64,000 nt of DNA, from the NCBI GenBank assembly GCA_001898385.1, contig MKTT01000087.1, forward strand, positions 1 to 64,000. Reading direction: 5' to 3'. Below, one piece after another: positions 1-7,321 of the stretch. The position numbers were made by a program, and so were the translations under genes. The notes under the pieces were generated by a model that did not search any database, was not told where the DNA came from, and was given only the letters and a program-made list of their open reading frames with translations. Source of the DNA: Planctomycetales bacterium 71-10 (lineage in GTDB: Bacteria; Planctomycetota; Planctomycetia; Isosphaerales; Isosphaeraceae). Position 1 is the first letter of the stretch. Every line of letters begins with the position of its first letter.

Positions 1-314
1 TTGGCGGGGGCCTGCGGGGCCGGCGCGATCTTGGTCGGGGCCTGGGCCACGGGCAGGACCTTCACCGGGGCCTGGGGGGCCGGGGCGATCTTGGCCGGGG
101 CCTGCGGGGCCGGGGCGATCTTGGCGGGGGCCTGCGGGGCCGGCGCGATCTTGGTCGGGGCCTGGGCCACGGGCAGGACCTTCACCGGGGCCTGGGGGGC
201 CGGGGCGATCTTGGCGGGGGCCTGCGGGGCCGGGGCGATCTTGGCCGGGGCCTGGGGGGCCGGGGCGATCTTGGCCGGGGCCTGGGCCACGGGCAGGACC
301 TTCACCGGGGCCTG
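1..314. repeat. 30-bp tandem repeat with 120-bp higher-order period
   Basis: Thirty-base units encode the QAPxKxxPxx decapeptides on the minus strand. Unit types alternate so that a block of about 120 bp (one QAPVKVLPVA unit followed by three QAPAKIAPAP-type units) recurs almost identically, which points to recent expansion by slippage or unequal exchange. Confidence 0.85.
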
Positions 315-380
315 CGGGGAGGATTGGGGGGACAGTTGGCCCGAGATGCTCAGGGCAACAACTAGAACCGCACTGGTCAT
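1..380 (-). CDS. Secreted Pro/Ala/Lys decapeptide-repeat protein (3' end outside window)
   Basis: The ATG at 380-378 is preceded by a GAGG Shine-Dalgarno-like block, and the frame stays open to the left edge, so the C-terminus is missing. A short hydrophobic N-terminus (MTSAVLVVALSIS) looks like a signal peptide. From about residue 23 the protein consists only of ten-residue units alternating between QAPVKVLPVA and QAPAKIAPAP (about ten units visible). No catalytic motif is present. It is probably an extracellular or periplasmic low-complexity linker, or the N-terminal stalk of a larger wall protein; I cannot give a function. The opposite-strand ORF through the same repeats is a by-product of the 30-bp periodicity. 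Confidence 0.7.
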   Translation of the reverse strand, partial: MTSAVLVVALSISGQLSPQSSPQAPVKVLPVAQAPAKIAPAPQAPAKIAPAPQAPAKIAPAPQAPVKVLPVAQAPTKIAPAPQAPAKIAPAPQAPAKIAPAPQAPVKVLPVAQAPTKIAPAPQAPA

Positions 381-988
381 CGCGATGTCCTCTGTGCTGA
401 GTGAGGTTGTCGGTCGACGTCTCGATCGACTCGGTGTACTGACAGTCCCCTGGTGGTCCGGTCCCGACCGATGCTTGACAACGTCCGATCGCCAACACCA
501 CCGCCCTGTCGAACCCCGGGGCACGTCCCGCCTGGGCGGGGGCCCCGAAGCCTGCCCCCCCTTCCGTTGTGGGAGGGGCAGCCTGAGAAAGGCCTCGGTT
601 GGTGGCGGAAGCCCGAGCGCCGGTCTTCATGGCCGATGCTCGCGCTCCACCCCAGGGGTGGCCAGAGCAGGTTATCGGCATCCGATCCCGGGGCATTGAG
701 GGAAGCTGGGGAAATCGAGGATATGCCTCGGCCTGGGGCTTTAGGGGTTCTGGGAGACTCTGAGGTCTTTGCGGGGTATCGAGACGCCGGCCGCCGCGGG
801 GGAGGAAATGGGATCGTCCCGCGATGGATTGGGAGCCGAACCATCAAGAGGTTTGAAAAGGAGCCGCTGTCTTGTCGGGGCGGTCGAGCATGAGTCGTCC
901 GTGAGAGGGACAAGGTGGTCCCCGCGGCGACTCCGCACTCCACATAGGATGCAGCGTCTTCAACTCTACACCGGTATCGGGAGGCAGC
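381..988. other. Non-coding interval between divergent genes
   Basis: About 600 bases separate the divergent repeat protein and the transglutaminase-like gene. The short ORFs here have no ribosome site or recognisable product. GGGAGG at about 980 serves the gene at 989. I see no convincing promoter pair, hairpin or RNA. Confidence 0.5.
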
Positions 989-2545
989 ATGCGTATCGGC
1001 AACCGGCTCGGCGGAGCGATGTTCGGGCTGGCCGTCGCCCTCTGGGGGACGAGCGCCCGTGCGGAGTCCGCGGAGCGAGTCGCGGCCGTCCCCTTGGGGG
1101 GCTCGCTCGAGGCCAGGGAGGGCGAGCACTATTATGGGGTCTACGTCCCGACCCGGTTCGGGGGCGAGCTGACCATCAAGTCGAGCGAAGGTAAGGTGGA
1201 GGAGATCAAGGGCCCCGACGGGGCGGCCCGGACGAACGGCCAGGAGGTGGGCGAGGACAAGCAGGGCTGGTACACCTTCAAGGTGACGGGGGCCAAGAAG
1301 CCCTACAAGGTGGAGACGCGGTTCGTCCAGTCGGGCCAGAGCGCCAAGAGGCCCTGGAACTTCTACTACTGGCCGACGAAGGCGGACTCGCTGCACGAGC
1401 CCTGGGCCGGCGGCAACGGCCGGGTGGACAGCTACGACCTGAAGGGCGACGACGTCCGGGTCGTGGCCCCGGGCGGATACATCGCGCCCGGCCAGGACAT
1501 CGTGCTGGCCGGCCGCAACGGCCTGCTGGAGACGATCCCCTCGTCCGGCGACGACGCCACCTGGTTCCCGAACCTGTACGACGACCTCTACTGGCAGGGC
1601 CCCAACAACACGCTGTTCCAGACCCCCTCGCCCCTGCTGAAGTACGACCAGCTCTTCGGGACTTCGGCCCGCGCGTGGGAGGCGGTCAACACCCAGAACA
1701 ACGACATCAGCCGCTGGCCCGGCCACTGCCTCGGCGGCGCCGTGGCCTCGATCGCCTTCAACGACCCGCTCCCGGCCCCGGGGACCGGCATGACCAAGGA
1801 CGAATTGAAGGCGCTGTACGCCGAGCTGGGCGAGAACCACCTCAACCACCGCATCGGCGACTACGCCGCGGACATCCCCGCCGGCCCCCCCCGCCCCGGC
1901 CCGGACGCGACCGACTGGAAGGCCCCGCGCGTCCACGCGATGTTCGAGACCCACATCCGCGGGGAGCGGCAGGCCCTGCTCTCGAACATGAGGGCGTTCC
2001 CCCCCCGCGGCACCGAGGCCGAGGTCTGGAACCAGGCGATCTACAAGTATGTCGCCGAGTACAAGTCGATCCCGGGCCGCGGCCCGCGCGCCGTCCTGAT
2101 CAACATCGACGTCCACGCCAACTCGGGGTCGTCGCTCAACGGCCAGGACGAGAAGGACCGGGTCGCCCATTATGAGTACAGCATCGTCTACGGCCTCGAC
2201 GGCCGGGTCGACGAGACCAACCCCGCCGCGGCCGACTGGATCGCGGTCGGCGGCGAGGCGCTCTTCGCGCCGCTGAACATCCTCCAGGTCATCAATTCCG
2301 CCTGGGCCGGTCACAACCCCTACGTCACGATCGACAACGTCCGTTCGCTCGACCTGGCCAACGGCGGCGCGGCGGTGGCCCGCTTCCAGGGCAAGGCGCC
2401 GGAGTTCCTCCCGGTCGCCCGCTACGAGGCCGGCCGCTCGCTGCCGAACGTCGGCGGGACGATGTTCGCCAGCGGCGCCGACGCCAACTCCGTGCCGGGC
2501 TCGTCGCGCCGCGGCGGCTTCTTCGGGTTCTTCCGGGGGCGCTGA
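989..2545 (+). CDS. Secreted transglutaminase-like (TGase elicitor-type) protein
   Basis: This 518-residue protein has a signal peptide (LGGAMFGLAVALWGTSARA) and starts at an ATG with GGGAGG six bases upstream. The central part carries a Cys in a WPGHCLGG context (Cys247), then INIDVHAN (His376) and a YGLDGRVDETNP segment with Asp near 408. This Cys-His-Asp order and the wording around each residue resemble the transglutaminase elicitor family (PF16683), known from oomycetes and some bacteria. By analogy it may crosslink or cleave proteins outside the cell. The C-terminal tail is Gly/Arg rich (GGFFGFFRGR). Family assignment is from motif memory only; a cysteine peptidase of the same fold is the alternative. 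It is followed by a strong hairpin and appears to be monocistronic. Confidence 0.5.
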   Translation: MRIGNRLGGAMFGLAVALWGTSARAESAERVAAVPLGGSLEAREGEHYYGVYVPTRFGGELTIKSSEGKVEEIKGPDGAARTNGQEVGEDKQGWYTFKVTGAKKPYKVETRFVQSGQSAKRPWNFYYWPTKADSLHEPWAGGNGRVDSYDLKGDDVRVVAPGGYIAPGQDIVLAGRNGLLETIPSSGDDATWFPNLYDDLYWQGPNNTLFQTPSPLLKYDQLFGTSARAWEAVNTQNNDISRWPGHCLGGAVASIAFNDPLPAPGTGMTKDELKALYAELGENHLNHRIGDYAADIPAGPPRPGPDATDWKAPRVHAMFETHIRGERQALLSNMRAFPPRGTEAEVWNQAIYKYVAEYKSIPGRGPRAVLINIDVHANSGSSLNGQDEKDRVAHYEYSIVYGLDGRVDETNPAAADWIAVGGEALFAPLNILQVINSAWAGHNPYVTIDNVRSLDLANGGAAVARFQGKAPEFLPVARYEAGRSLPNVGGTMFASGADANSVPGSSRRGGFFGFFRGR

Positions 2546-2867
2546 TCGCATCGCACGCGAGGCCGACGACCTCCCCGCCCGGCCGGACCTCGCGTCCGGC
2601 CGGGCGGTCGCGTTTCGAACGCCCGGCGTCGCGACCGTCGCGACCGATACCGCCGGCGCGTCGGCAACGGCCCCGGAATCGGACGTCTTTCCCGGCCCGG
2701 CATTTTCGTCACGGCTGTTCAAGTTTCCCGCCGGGGACGCCGATCCTTAGAACCATCGCGAGAGTGGACGACCGGGCCGCATCCCCAGGCGATCGACGGC
2801 GTCGAGCGGCCGCTCCGCGTGTCCTTGAGCAACCCAGCCGGCATCGATTGAATCGGGGGCGACCGTC
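2546..2867. other. Intergenic interval with the terminator hairpin
   Basis: Apart from the hairpin at 2575-2607 I see no gene or recognisable RNA in these 322 bases. The promoter of the following three-gene cluster should lie here, but I cannot place it. Confidence 0.4.
2575..2607 (+). terminator. Perfect 14-bp hairpin after the transglutaminase-like gene
   Basis: CCGCCCGGCCGGAC, a five-base loop CTCGC, then the exact complement, 30 bp after the stop codon. There is no clear T-tract, as is common in very GC-rich genomes. Confidence 0.6.
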
Positions 2868-3302
2868 ATGACTCCACTCCTCGCAACCACGGACGACCCG
2901 ACCGCCCGGTCCGACGGCGGTTTCGAGTGGGGTGCCACCCTGATCCGCGTGCCGGACCTCGGGCCGGTCCGCTCGCGGCCGACGGCCGCGGAGGGATGGG
3001 AGCGGGCCTGGGCCGAGAAGGTCCGGGCCAGGTCGGCGGCGGCCCGCCCCGCTCGGCGACGGTTGCGGCGCGAGTTCCGCGTCGCGGCGTGCCTCTGCCT
3101 GGCGGTCGCCCCGCTGGTCACGGCCGTGGGGGCCTGGGGGCTGGCCCAGCCGAGGCGGGCGGGGGCCGCCGAGGTCTCCGTCGCGCCGGCGATCCGGCTG
3201 TCGATCAAGCCGGTCGAGGCCGAGCCGGAGGCCCGGGTGTTGCTGCCGGGCTACGTCCTTCCCGCCGAGCGTCGCGAGGAGCCGTCCCATGAGGGAAGTT
3301 GA
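2868..3302 (+). CDS. Single-pass membrane protein, first gene of the CpsD/ExeA-like cluster
   Basis: This 144-residue protein has a long basic N-terminal region (many Arg at 45-70), one membrane segment at about residues 72-94 (AACLCLAVAPLVTAVGAWGL) and a short outer tail rich in Pro and Glu. It overlaps the next gene by 14 bases, so the two are probably translationally coupled. I do not recognise the family. Because the next gene is a soluble CpsD-like ATPase, this protein could act as its membrane anchor, as CapA/Wzd-type proteins do for split bacterial tyrosine kinases. That role is inferred from position only. Confidence 0.6.
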   Translation: MTPLLATTDDPTARSDGGFEWGATLIRVPDLGPVRSRPTAAEGWERAWAEKVRARSAAARPARRRLRREFRVAACLCLAVAPLVTAVGAWGLAQPRRAGAAEVSVAPAIRLSIKPVEAEPEARVLLPGYVLPAERREEPSHEGS

Positions 3303-4080
3303 CGAGGCCCTGAGCCGGGCCTTCGCCATCAAGGGGGCGTCCGCGCCGTCCGCCGCCGAGGTCCCCCCCGCGCCCCACCGGCCGCGGAAGGGGTCGCCGG
3401 CGCGGCCGTCTCGCGTGTTCCTGCCGCCGGCCGCGGGGGCCGAGCCCGCGGGCCGGGGCCTGGCCTGGCCGGAGGTCGTCTCCGTGCTCGAAGGCGAGTG
3501 GGGCGATCGGTTCCTCCAGATGGGGGACCGGGTGCTGGAGGCTCGCGAGAAGGCGGGCGTCCGGGTGCTCCTCTTCACGAGCTGCCATCGCGCCGAGGGT
3601 CGGTCGACGCTGGTCCTGACGCTGGCCCGCACGCTGGCCCGCCGGCCGCTGCGGACCCTGATCGTGGACGCCGACCTCACCGGGCCGATGCTCGCGCGGT
3701 CGCTGGGGCTGCGGCCCGAGGTCGGGCTCGACGACGTGGTCGAGGACGGCAAGCCGCTCGACGACGCGATCATCGAGTCGCCGGCCGACAACCTCTGGAT
3801 CCTGCCGATGCGCTCGGCGGTCTCGCGGCCTCGCGACTTCCTGGCCTCCGCCGGCTGGGCCTGCACGATGGCCCGGCTCCGGCGCGAATTCGACCTGGTG
3901 CTGGTCGACGGCAGCCCGCTGTTCACCGGGCTCTCGGCGGCGGTGCTGCACAGCTCGGTCGACGCCGCGGTGCTGGTCCACAGCCGCGACGCGACCGGCG
4001 GGCGCTCGATCCTGCGGGCGCGCGAGGTGTTGGAGGGGGGCGGAGTCCCCCTGCTCGGCCTGGCCGAGACGTTCGCCTGA
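3289..4080 (+). CDS. CpsD/CapB-like P-loop ATPase with altered Walker A
   Basis: This 263-residue protein resembles the cytoplasmic half of bacterial tyrosine kinases and exosortase-locus autokinases that control exopolysaccharide synthesis. A Pro/Arg-rich linker (residues 1-65) leads into a P-loop fold. The Walker A-like loop reads SCHRAEGRSTL, with Arg105 in place of the usual Lys. Walker A' is LIVDADLTGP (Asp127) and Walker B is LVLVDGSP. No C-terminal tyrosine cluster is visible: the protein ends LLGLAETFA, where active kinases carry several Tyr. It may therefore be a regulatory or inactive homologue, or a ParA-like ATPase. It overlaps the upstream membrane-protein gene and lies 18 bases before the ExeA-like gene. 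Confidence 0.65.
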   Translation: MREVDEALSRAFAIKGASAPSAAEVPPAPHRPRKGSPARPSRVFLPPAAGAEPAGRGLAWPEVVSVLEGEWGDRFLQMGDRVLEAREKAGVRVLLFTSCHRAEGRSTLVLTLARTLARRPLRTLIVDADLTGPMLARSLGLRPEVGLDDVVEDGKPLDDAIIESPADNLWILPMRSAVSRPRDFLASAGWACTMARLRREFDLVLVDGSPLFTGLSAAVLHSSVDAAVLVHSRDATGGRSILRAREVLEGGGVPLLGLAETFA

Positions 4081-4098
4081 GCCGGCCGGAGGCCCCTC

Positions 4099-4899
4099 GT
4101 GTACGAGTCGCATTACGGGCTGCGTGACCGCCCCTTCGGAGAGACCGCGCTCGCGTCGGCGTACGTCGCGCTCCCCAGCCGAGACGCCGCCCTGCGACGG
4201 CTGCGCTACGGGCTGGAGTACGGCCAGGGGCCCGCCCTGCTCCACGGCGCGCCGGGGGTGGGCAAGTCGCTGGTCGCGAGCCGGCTCGCCGCCGACATGG
4301 CCGCGGCCGTCGTCCACCTGACCTGCCCCGCGATGTCGGCCGCCGACCTGATCGTGCACCTGGCCGAGGAATTCGGCGGCGGGCCGGTCGAACCGCCCGC
4401 GACGGCTGCCGGCGTGCGGCGGCTCCGCGAAGCCCTGGGCGAACTGGTCGCGGACGGTCGCAGGCCGCTCCTCGTGGTCGACGAGGCGCAGTCCGTCCCG
4501 GAAGATTCCTTCGAAGTCCTCCGCCTCCTCCTCAACTTCCAGGTGGACGGCGCGCCCGCGCTGGCCCTGGTGCTGGTCGGATCGGGCGAGGTCGCGTGGC
4601 GGCTCCCCGCGGCCCTCCTGGATCGCCTCGCCGCGCGTAGCCCCCTGCCCCCCCTGACCCTCTCCGAGACCGCGGCCTACGTCGCCGGCCGGCTCGACGC
4701 CGCGGGGGCGAGCCGGCCCCTGTTCGCCCCGGAGGCCATCGCCGCCCTGCACCACGCGGCGCTCGGCGTCCCCAGGCGGCTGAACCACGTCGCCGACCTG
4801 GCCCTCCTCATCGCGTTCGCCGACGGGGCCCCGATCGTCGACGCCCGCATCGTGGGCGTGGCCGCTCGCGAGTTCCAGGGCGACCCCCTGGCCGCCTGA
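4099..4899 (+). CDS. ExeA/GspA-like AAA ATPase
   Basis: This 266-residue protein starts at a GTG 18 bases after the CpsD-like gene. It opens with YESHYGLRDRPFGET, the typical start of ExeA/GspA-type secretion ATPases (YxxFGLxxxPF). Walker A is GAPGVGKS (Lys56) and Walker B is LLVVDEAQ (Asp128-Glu129). The C-terminal lid includes the usual GVPRRLNHVADLALL stretch. Relatives in PEP-CTERM/exosortase loci (TIGR03015) sit next to CpsD-like autokinases, as here, and are thought to act in export or assembly of exopolysaccharide or surface proteins. It lacks the long C-terminal peptidoglycan-binding part of classical ExeA. Confidence 0.75.
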   Translation: MYESHYGLRDRPFGETALASAYVALPSRDAALRRLRYGLEYGQGPALLHGAPGVGKSLVASRLAADMAAAVVHLTCPAMSAADLIVHLAEEFGGGPVEPPATAAGVRRLREALGELVADGRRPLLVVDEAQSVPEDSFEVLRLLLNFQVDGAPALALVLVGSGEVAWRLPAALLDRLAARSPLPPLTLSETAAYVAGRLDAAGASRPLFAPEAIAALHHAALGVPRRLNHVADLALLIAFADGAPIVDARIVGVAAREFQGDPLAA

Positions 4900-5068
4900 C
4901 GCGTCGCGATCGACGGGGACGGATCGGCCGGATCCTGGTAGAACATCCTCGGTCGCGGCACGGTTTCGGCGTATTCCTTCATGGAAGAACCGGGCGACCG
5001 CGGCGGACGGAGCGCCTCGCAGACGTCCGCCGGCCCGGCCGCGACCTTACGACACCGGGGGCGCAGGG

Positions 5069-6955
5069 ATGGGACGTTCATCGGGGCCATGCATCCGGAG
5101 ATGGGACGGGGCGATCGTCGGCCTCTGGGCGGTCGGGCTGGCGACGGTCTTCGCGACCGCCCGCGCGCAGGGGACGGACGGCGGCGCGCCCGACGGCGTG
5201 GAGGTCCTGACGCGAGGGCCCGTCCACGAGGCGTTCGCCGTGCCCGTGGTCAACGACCCGAAACCCGGGCTGGTCGCCCCCAAGGCCCCGCCGGATCCGG
5301 TCGAGGAGATGCCCCCCGACCAGAAGCCGGCCGGCCAGGACGTGCGCTGGATCCCCGGCTACTGGAGCTGGGACCAGGCCCGTACGGACTTCGTCTGGGT
5401 CAGCGGCATCTGGCGCGAGCCGCCCCCGGGCCGGCAGTGGGTCCCCGGCTACTGGAACCCGGTCGCGAACGGCGTGCAGTGGATCCCCGGCGCGTGGATC
5501 CCGGTAGGCGGCTCGCCGGGGGCCCTGGACGCGAGCGTGACCGTGGCGCAGGGGGAGGCGGCCTACCTGCCGGAGCCCCCCGCCAGCCTGGAGGCGGGCC
5601 CCAACATCCCCCAGCCCGCCGGCGAGGTCTTCTGGAGCCCCGGCTGCTGGTTCTGGCGGCAGGGCCGATACGCCTGGCGGCCCGGGTTCTGGTCGATCGT
5701 CCAGCCGGCCTGGGTCTGGGTGCCGGCGCATTACGTCTGGACCCCCGGCGGCTGCCTGTTCGTCGAGGGCTACTGGGACCTGCCGCTGGGCGACCGCGGC
5801 ATCCTGTTCGCCCCCGTCTACTACGCGCGGCCGGTCTACCTCCAGCCGACGTACGTCTACACGCCGACGATCACCGTCGCCGCGCCGGGGCTGGTCGCCA
5901 ACCTGTTCGTGCAGCCGTCCTATCATCATTATTGCTTCGGTGATTATTATGATCGGACGTTCCTGACGGCCGGCGTCTTCCCCTGGTTCTCGTTCACCTA
6001 CGTCTCCGGGCCCCGCCCGCCGGCGTACTACGACCCGCTGTTCACCTTCTACGCCTCGGTGAACGTCCGCAGCAACCCGGGGTGGGCGGCGCATTGCCGC
6101 CAGGAATACATCCTCCGGCGCGACAACGTCGCGATGCGTCCGCCGCGCACCTATATCGAGCAGACGCGCATCGTCCAGAACAACATCAACATCACGCGCA
6201 ACACGACGATCATCAACAACAATGGCGGGAGATCCGGCCCCGGCCCGGCCGCTCTGATCGGCCGGCCGATCGAGCAGGTGGCGATGCGACGCCCCGAGGC
6301 GGGCATGCCCCGGCTGGAGCGGATCGACCCGGCGGCGCGGCAGGAATGGCGGGCGCGGTCGCGCGAGATGGCCGACTTCCGGCTCCAGCGAGCCGGGCGC
6401 GAGGTCGAGGCCGCGCCGCGGCCCGGCCCGCAGGCGCAGGCCCGGCCCCGGCCGTTCGCGATGCCGGCTTCTCCCGTGGCCGACCCGCCGGTCGAGCGAG
6501 CCATGGGGCCGATGCGCCGGCCCGAGCACGTCGCCAGGCCCGCGACTGTAGAAGCCCCCCGGCCCATGCCGCGGCACGTCAACCCCGGGATGAACACCCC
6601 GGCCCCGGGCACCGAGCGGCGCGAGGCGCCGATCGCGCGCGGCCCCGCCGCGAGCCTCCCCCGGCATCGCCCCGATCCGGCGGTCGCCGTCCCGCCCCAC
6701 ATCGAGCGGAAGGGGCCGGCCGCGAACGCCGGGCCTCGGCCGGGGGTCGCCCGCTCGCAAGCGTCCCCGCCCTTCGCGCCGCGGCACTTGCGCGAGGGGG
6801 CCTCGCCGGATCCCTCCTCGGGGCGCGGCCCGGTCCCGACGCACGCCGAAGGCCAGCGTCCCGCCGGCCGACGTCCCCCGCCGGCCCCCCGCCCGGCCGG
6901 CCCGGCCGCCCGCCGCGCCGCCGCGGAAGGAACGCGGCCCGGCCCGAATCCCTGA
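5069..6955 (+). CDS. Secreted WXXGXW-repeat protein
   Basis: This 628-residue protein has an N-terminal hydrophobic export signal (IVGLWAVGLATVFATARA). Residues about 85-270 contain repeated W-P-G-Y-W elements (WIPGYWSW, WVSGIW, WVPGYWNP, WIPGAWIP, WSPGCWFW, WRPGFW), matching the WXXGXW/YXWGXW repeat family (PF12779). The middle is Tyr/Phe rich. The last 230 residues are a basic Pro/Arg/Ala-rich tail with a short NNNG patch before it. Homologues are common planctomycete exported proteins of unknown role, likely wall- or matrix-associated. The 3' end runs close to a decayed mobile element, so part of the tail may come from inserted DNA. Confidence 0.65.
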   Translation: MGRSSGPCIRRWDGAIVGLWAVGLATVFATARAQGTDGGAPDGVEVLTRGPVHEAFAVPVVNDPKPGLVAPKAPPDPVEEMPPDQKPAGQDVRWIPGYWSWDQARTDFVWVSGIWREPPPGRQWVPGYWNPVANGVQWIPGAWIPVGGSPGALDASVTVAQGEAAYLPEPPASLEAGPNIPQPAGEVFWSPGCWFWRQGRYAWRPGFWSIVQPAWVWVPAHYVWTPGGCLFVEGYWDLPLGDRGILFAPVYYARPVYLQPTYVYTPTITVAAPGLVANLFVQPSYHHYCFGDYYDRTFLTAGVFPWFSFTYVSGPRPPAYYDPLFTFYASVNVRSNPGWAAHCRQEYILRRDNVAMRPPRTYIEQTRIVQNNINITRNTTIINNNGGRSGPGPAALIGRPIEQVAMRRPEAGMPRLERIDPAARQEWRARSREMADFRLQRAGREVEAAPRPGPQAQARPRPFAMPASPVADPPVERAMGPMRRPEHVARPATVEAPRPMPRHVNPGMNTPAPGTERREAPIARGPAASLPRHRPDPAVAVPPHIERKGPAANAGPRPGVARSQASPPFAPRHLREGASPDPSSGRGPVPTHAEGQRPAGRRPPPAPRPAGPAARRAAAEGTRPGPNP

Positions 6956-6964
6956 TACGATCGG

Positions 6965-7204
6965 CGTCTTCCCCCCTCGCGGGGGAAGACAGACCGCGAA
7001 GCGGTCAGATGAGGGGGACGCGGAGCATGGGGGCCGTCGGGATTCGACGGCCCGCCCGATCGGGCCGGCTCGGGATCCCGACGGCTTTCTCGCTCGTCGT
7101 CCCCCTCATCCGGCCCTTCGGGCCACCTTCCCCCGCGAGGGGGGAAGGCCGTTATTGATGTCCCCCGACTCCGACGCGATTCACCAAAACCCAAAGGATC
7201 CCCT
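6965..7204 (-). mobile_element. Decayed MITE copy (same family as 20872-21153, opposite orientation)
   Basis: The core matches the reverse complement of the element at 20872-21153: the CTTCCCCCCTCGCGGGGGAAG-type palindrome, the AGATGAGGGGGACGC arm, a middle with CCGTCGGGATTCGA, the CTCATCCGGCCCTTCGGGCC arm, and the second palindrome. Beyond that, GATGTCCC...CTCCGACGCGAT and a degenerate terminal repeat (TTCACCAAAACCC...) are still recognisable at the right end. The left terminal repeat is not recognisable and seems to be lost in the 3' end of the upstream gene. Confidence 0.65.
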
Positions 7205-7321
7205 CAACCGGCGTGACCCGTTCCCAACGCCCGCTCGCCCGGGTATTATCGACGGACCTGATGGAAGTCGACCCCTCGGCCCCGTCCTGGTCCGTTCGCC
7301 GCCGGCGGTGGGGAGGTCGTT

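Noticed and set aside
1-699. Plus-strand 232-residue ORF (MAGACGAGAILVGAW repeats)
   Set aside because: It is the mirror of the minus-strand repeat protein, which has a signal peptide and a ribosome site; the 30-bp period keeps both frames open.
377-2722. 781-residue minus-strand ORF over the transglutaminase-like gene
   Set aside because: Composition is Arg/Val/Gly/Asp rich, typical of an antisense GC shadow; the plus strand has a signal peptide and motifs.
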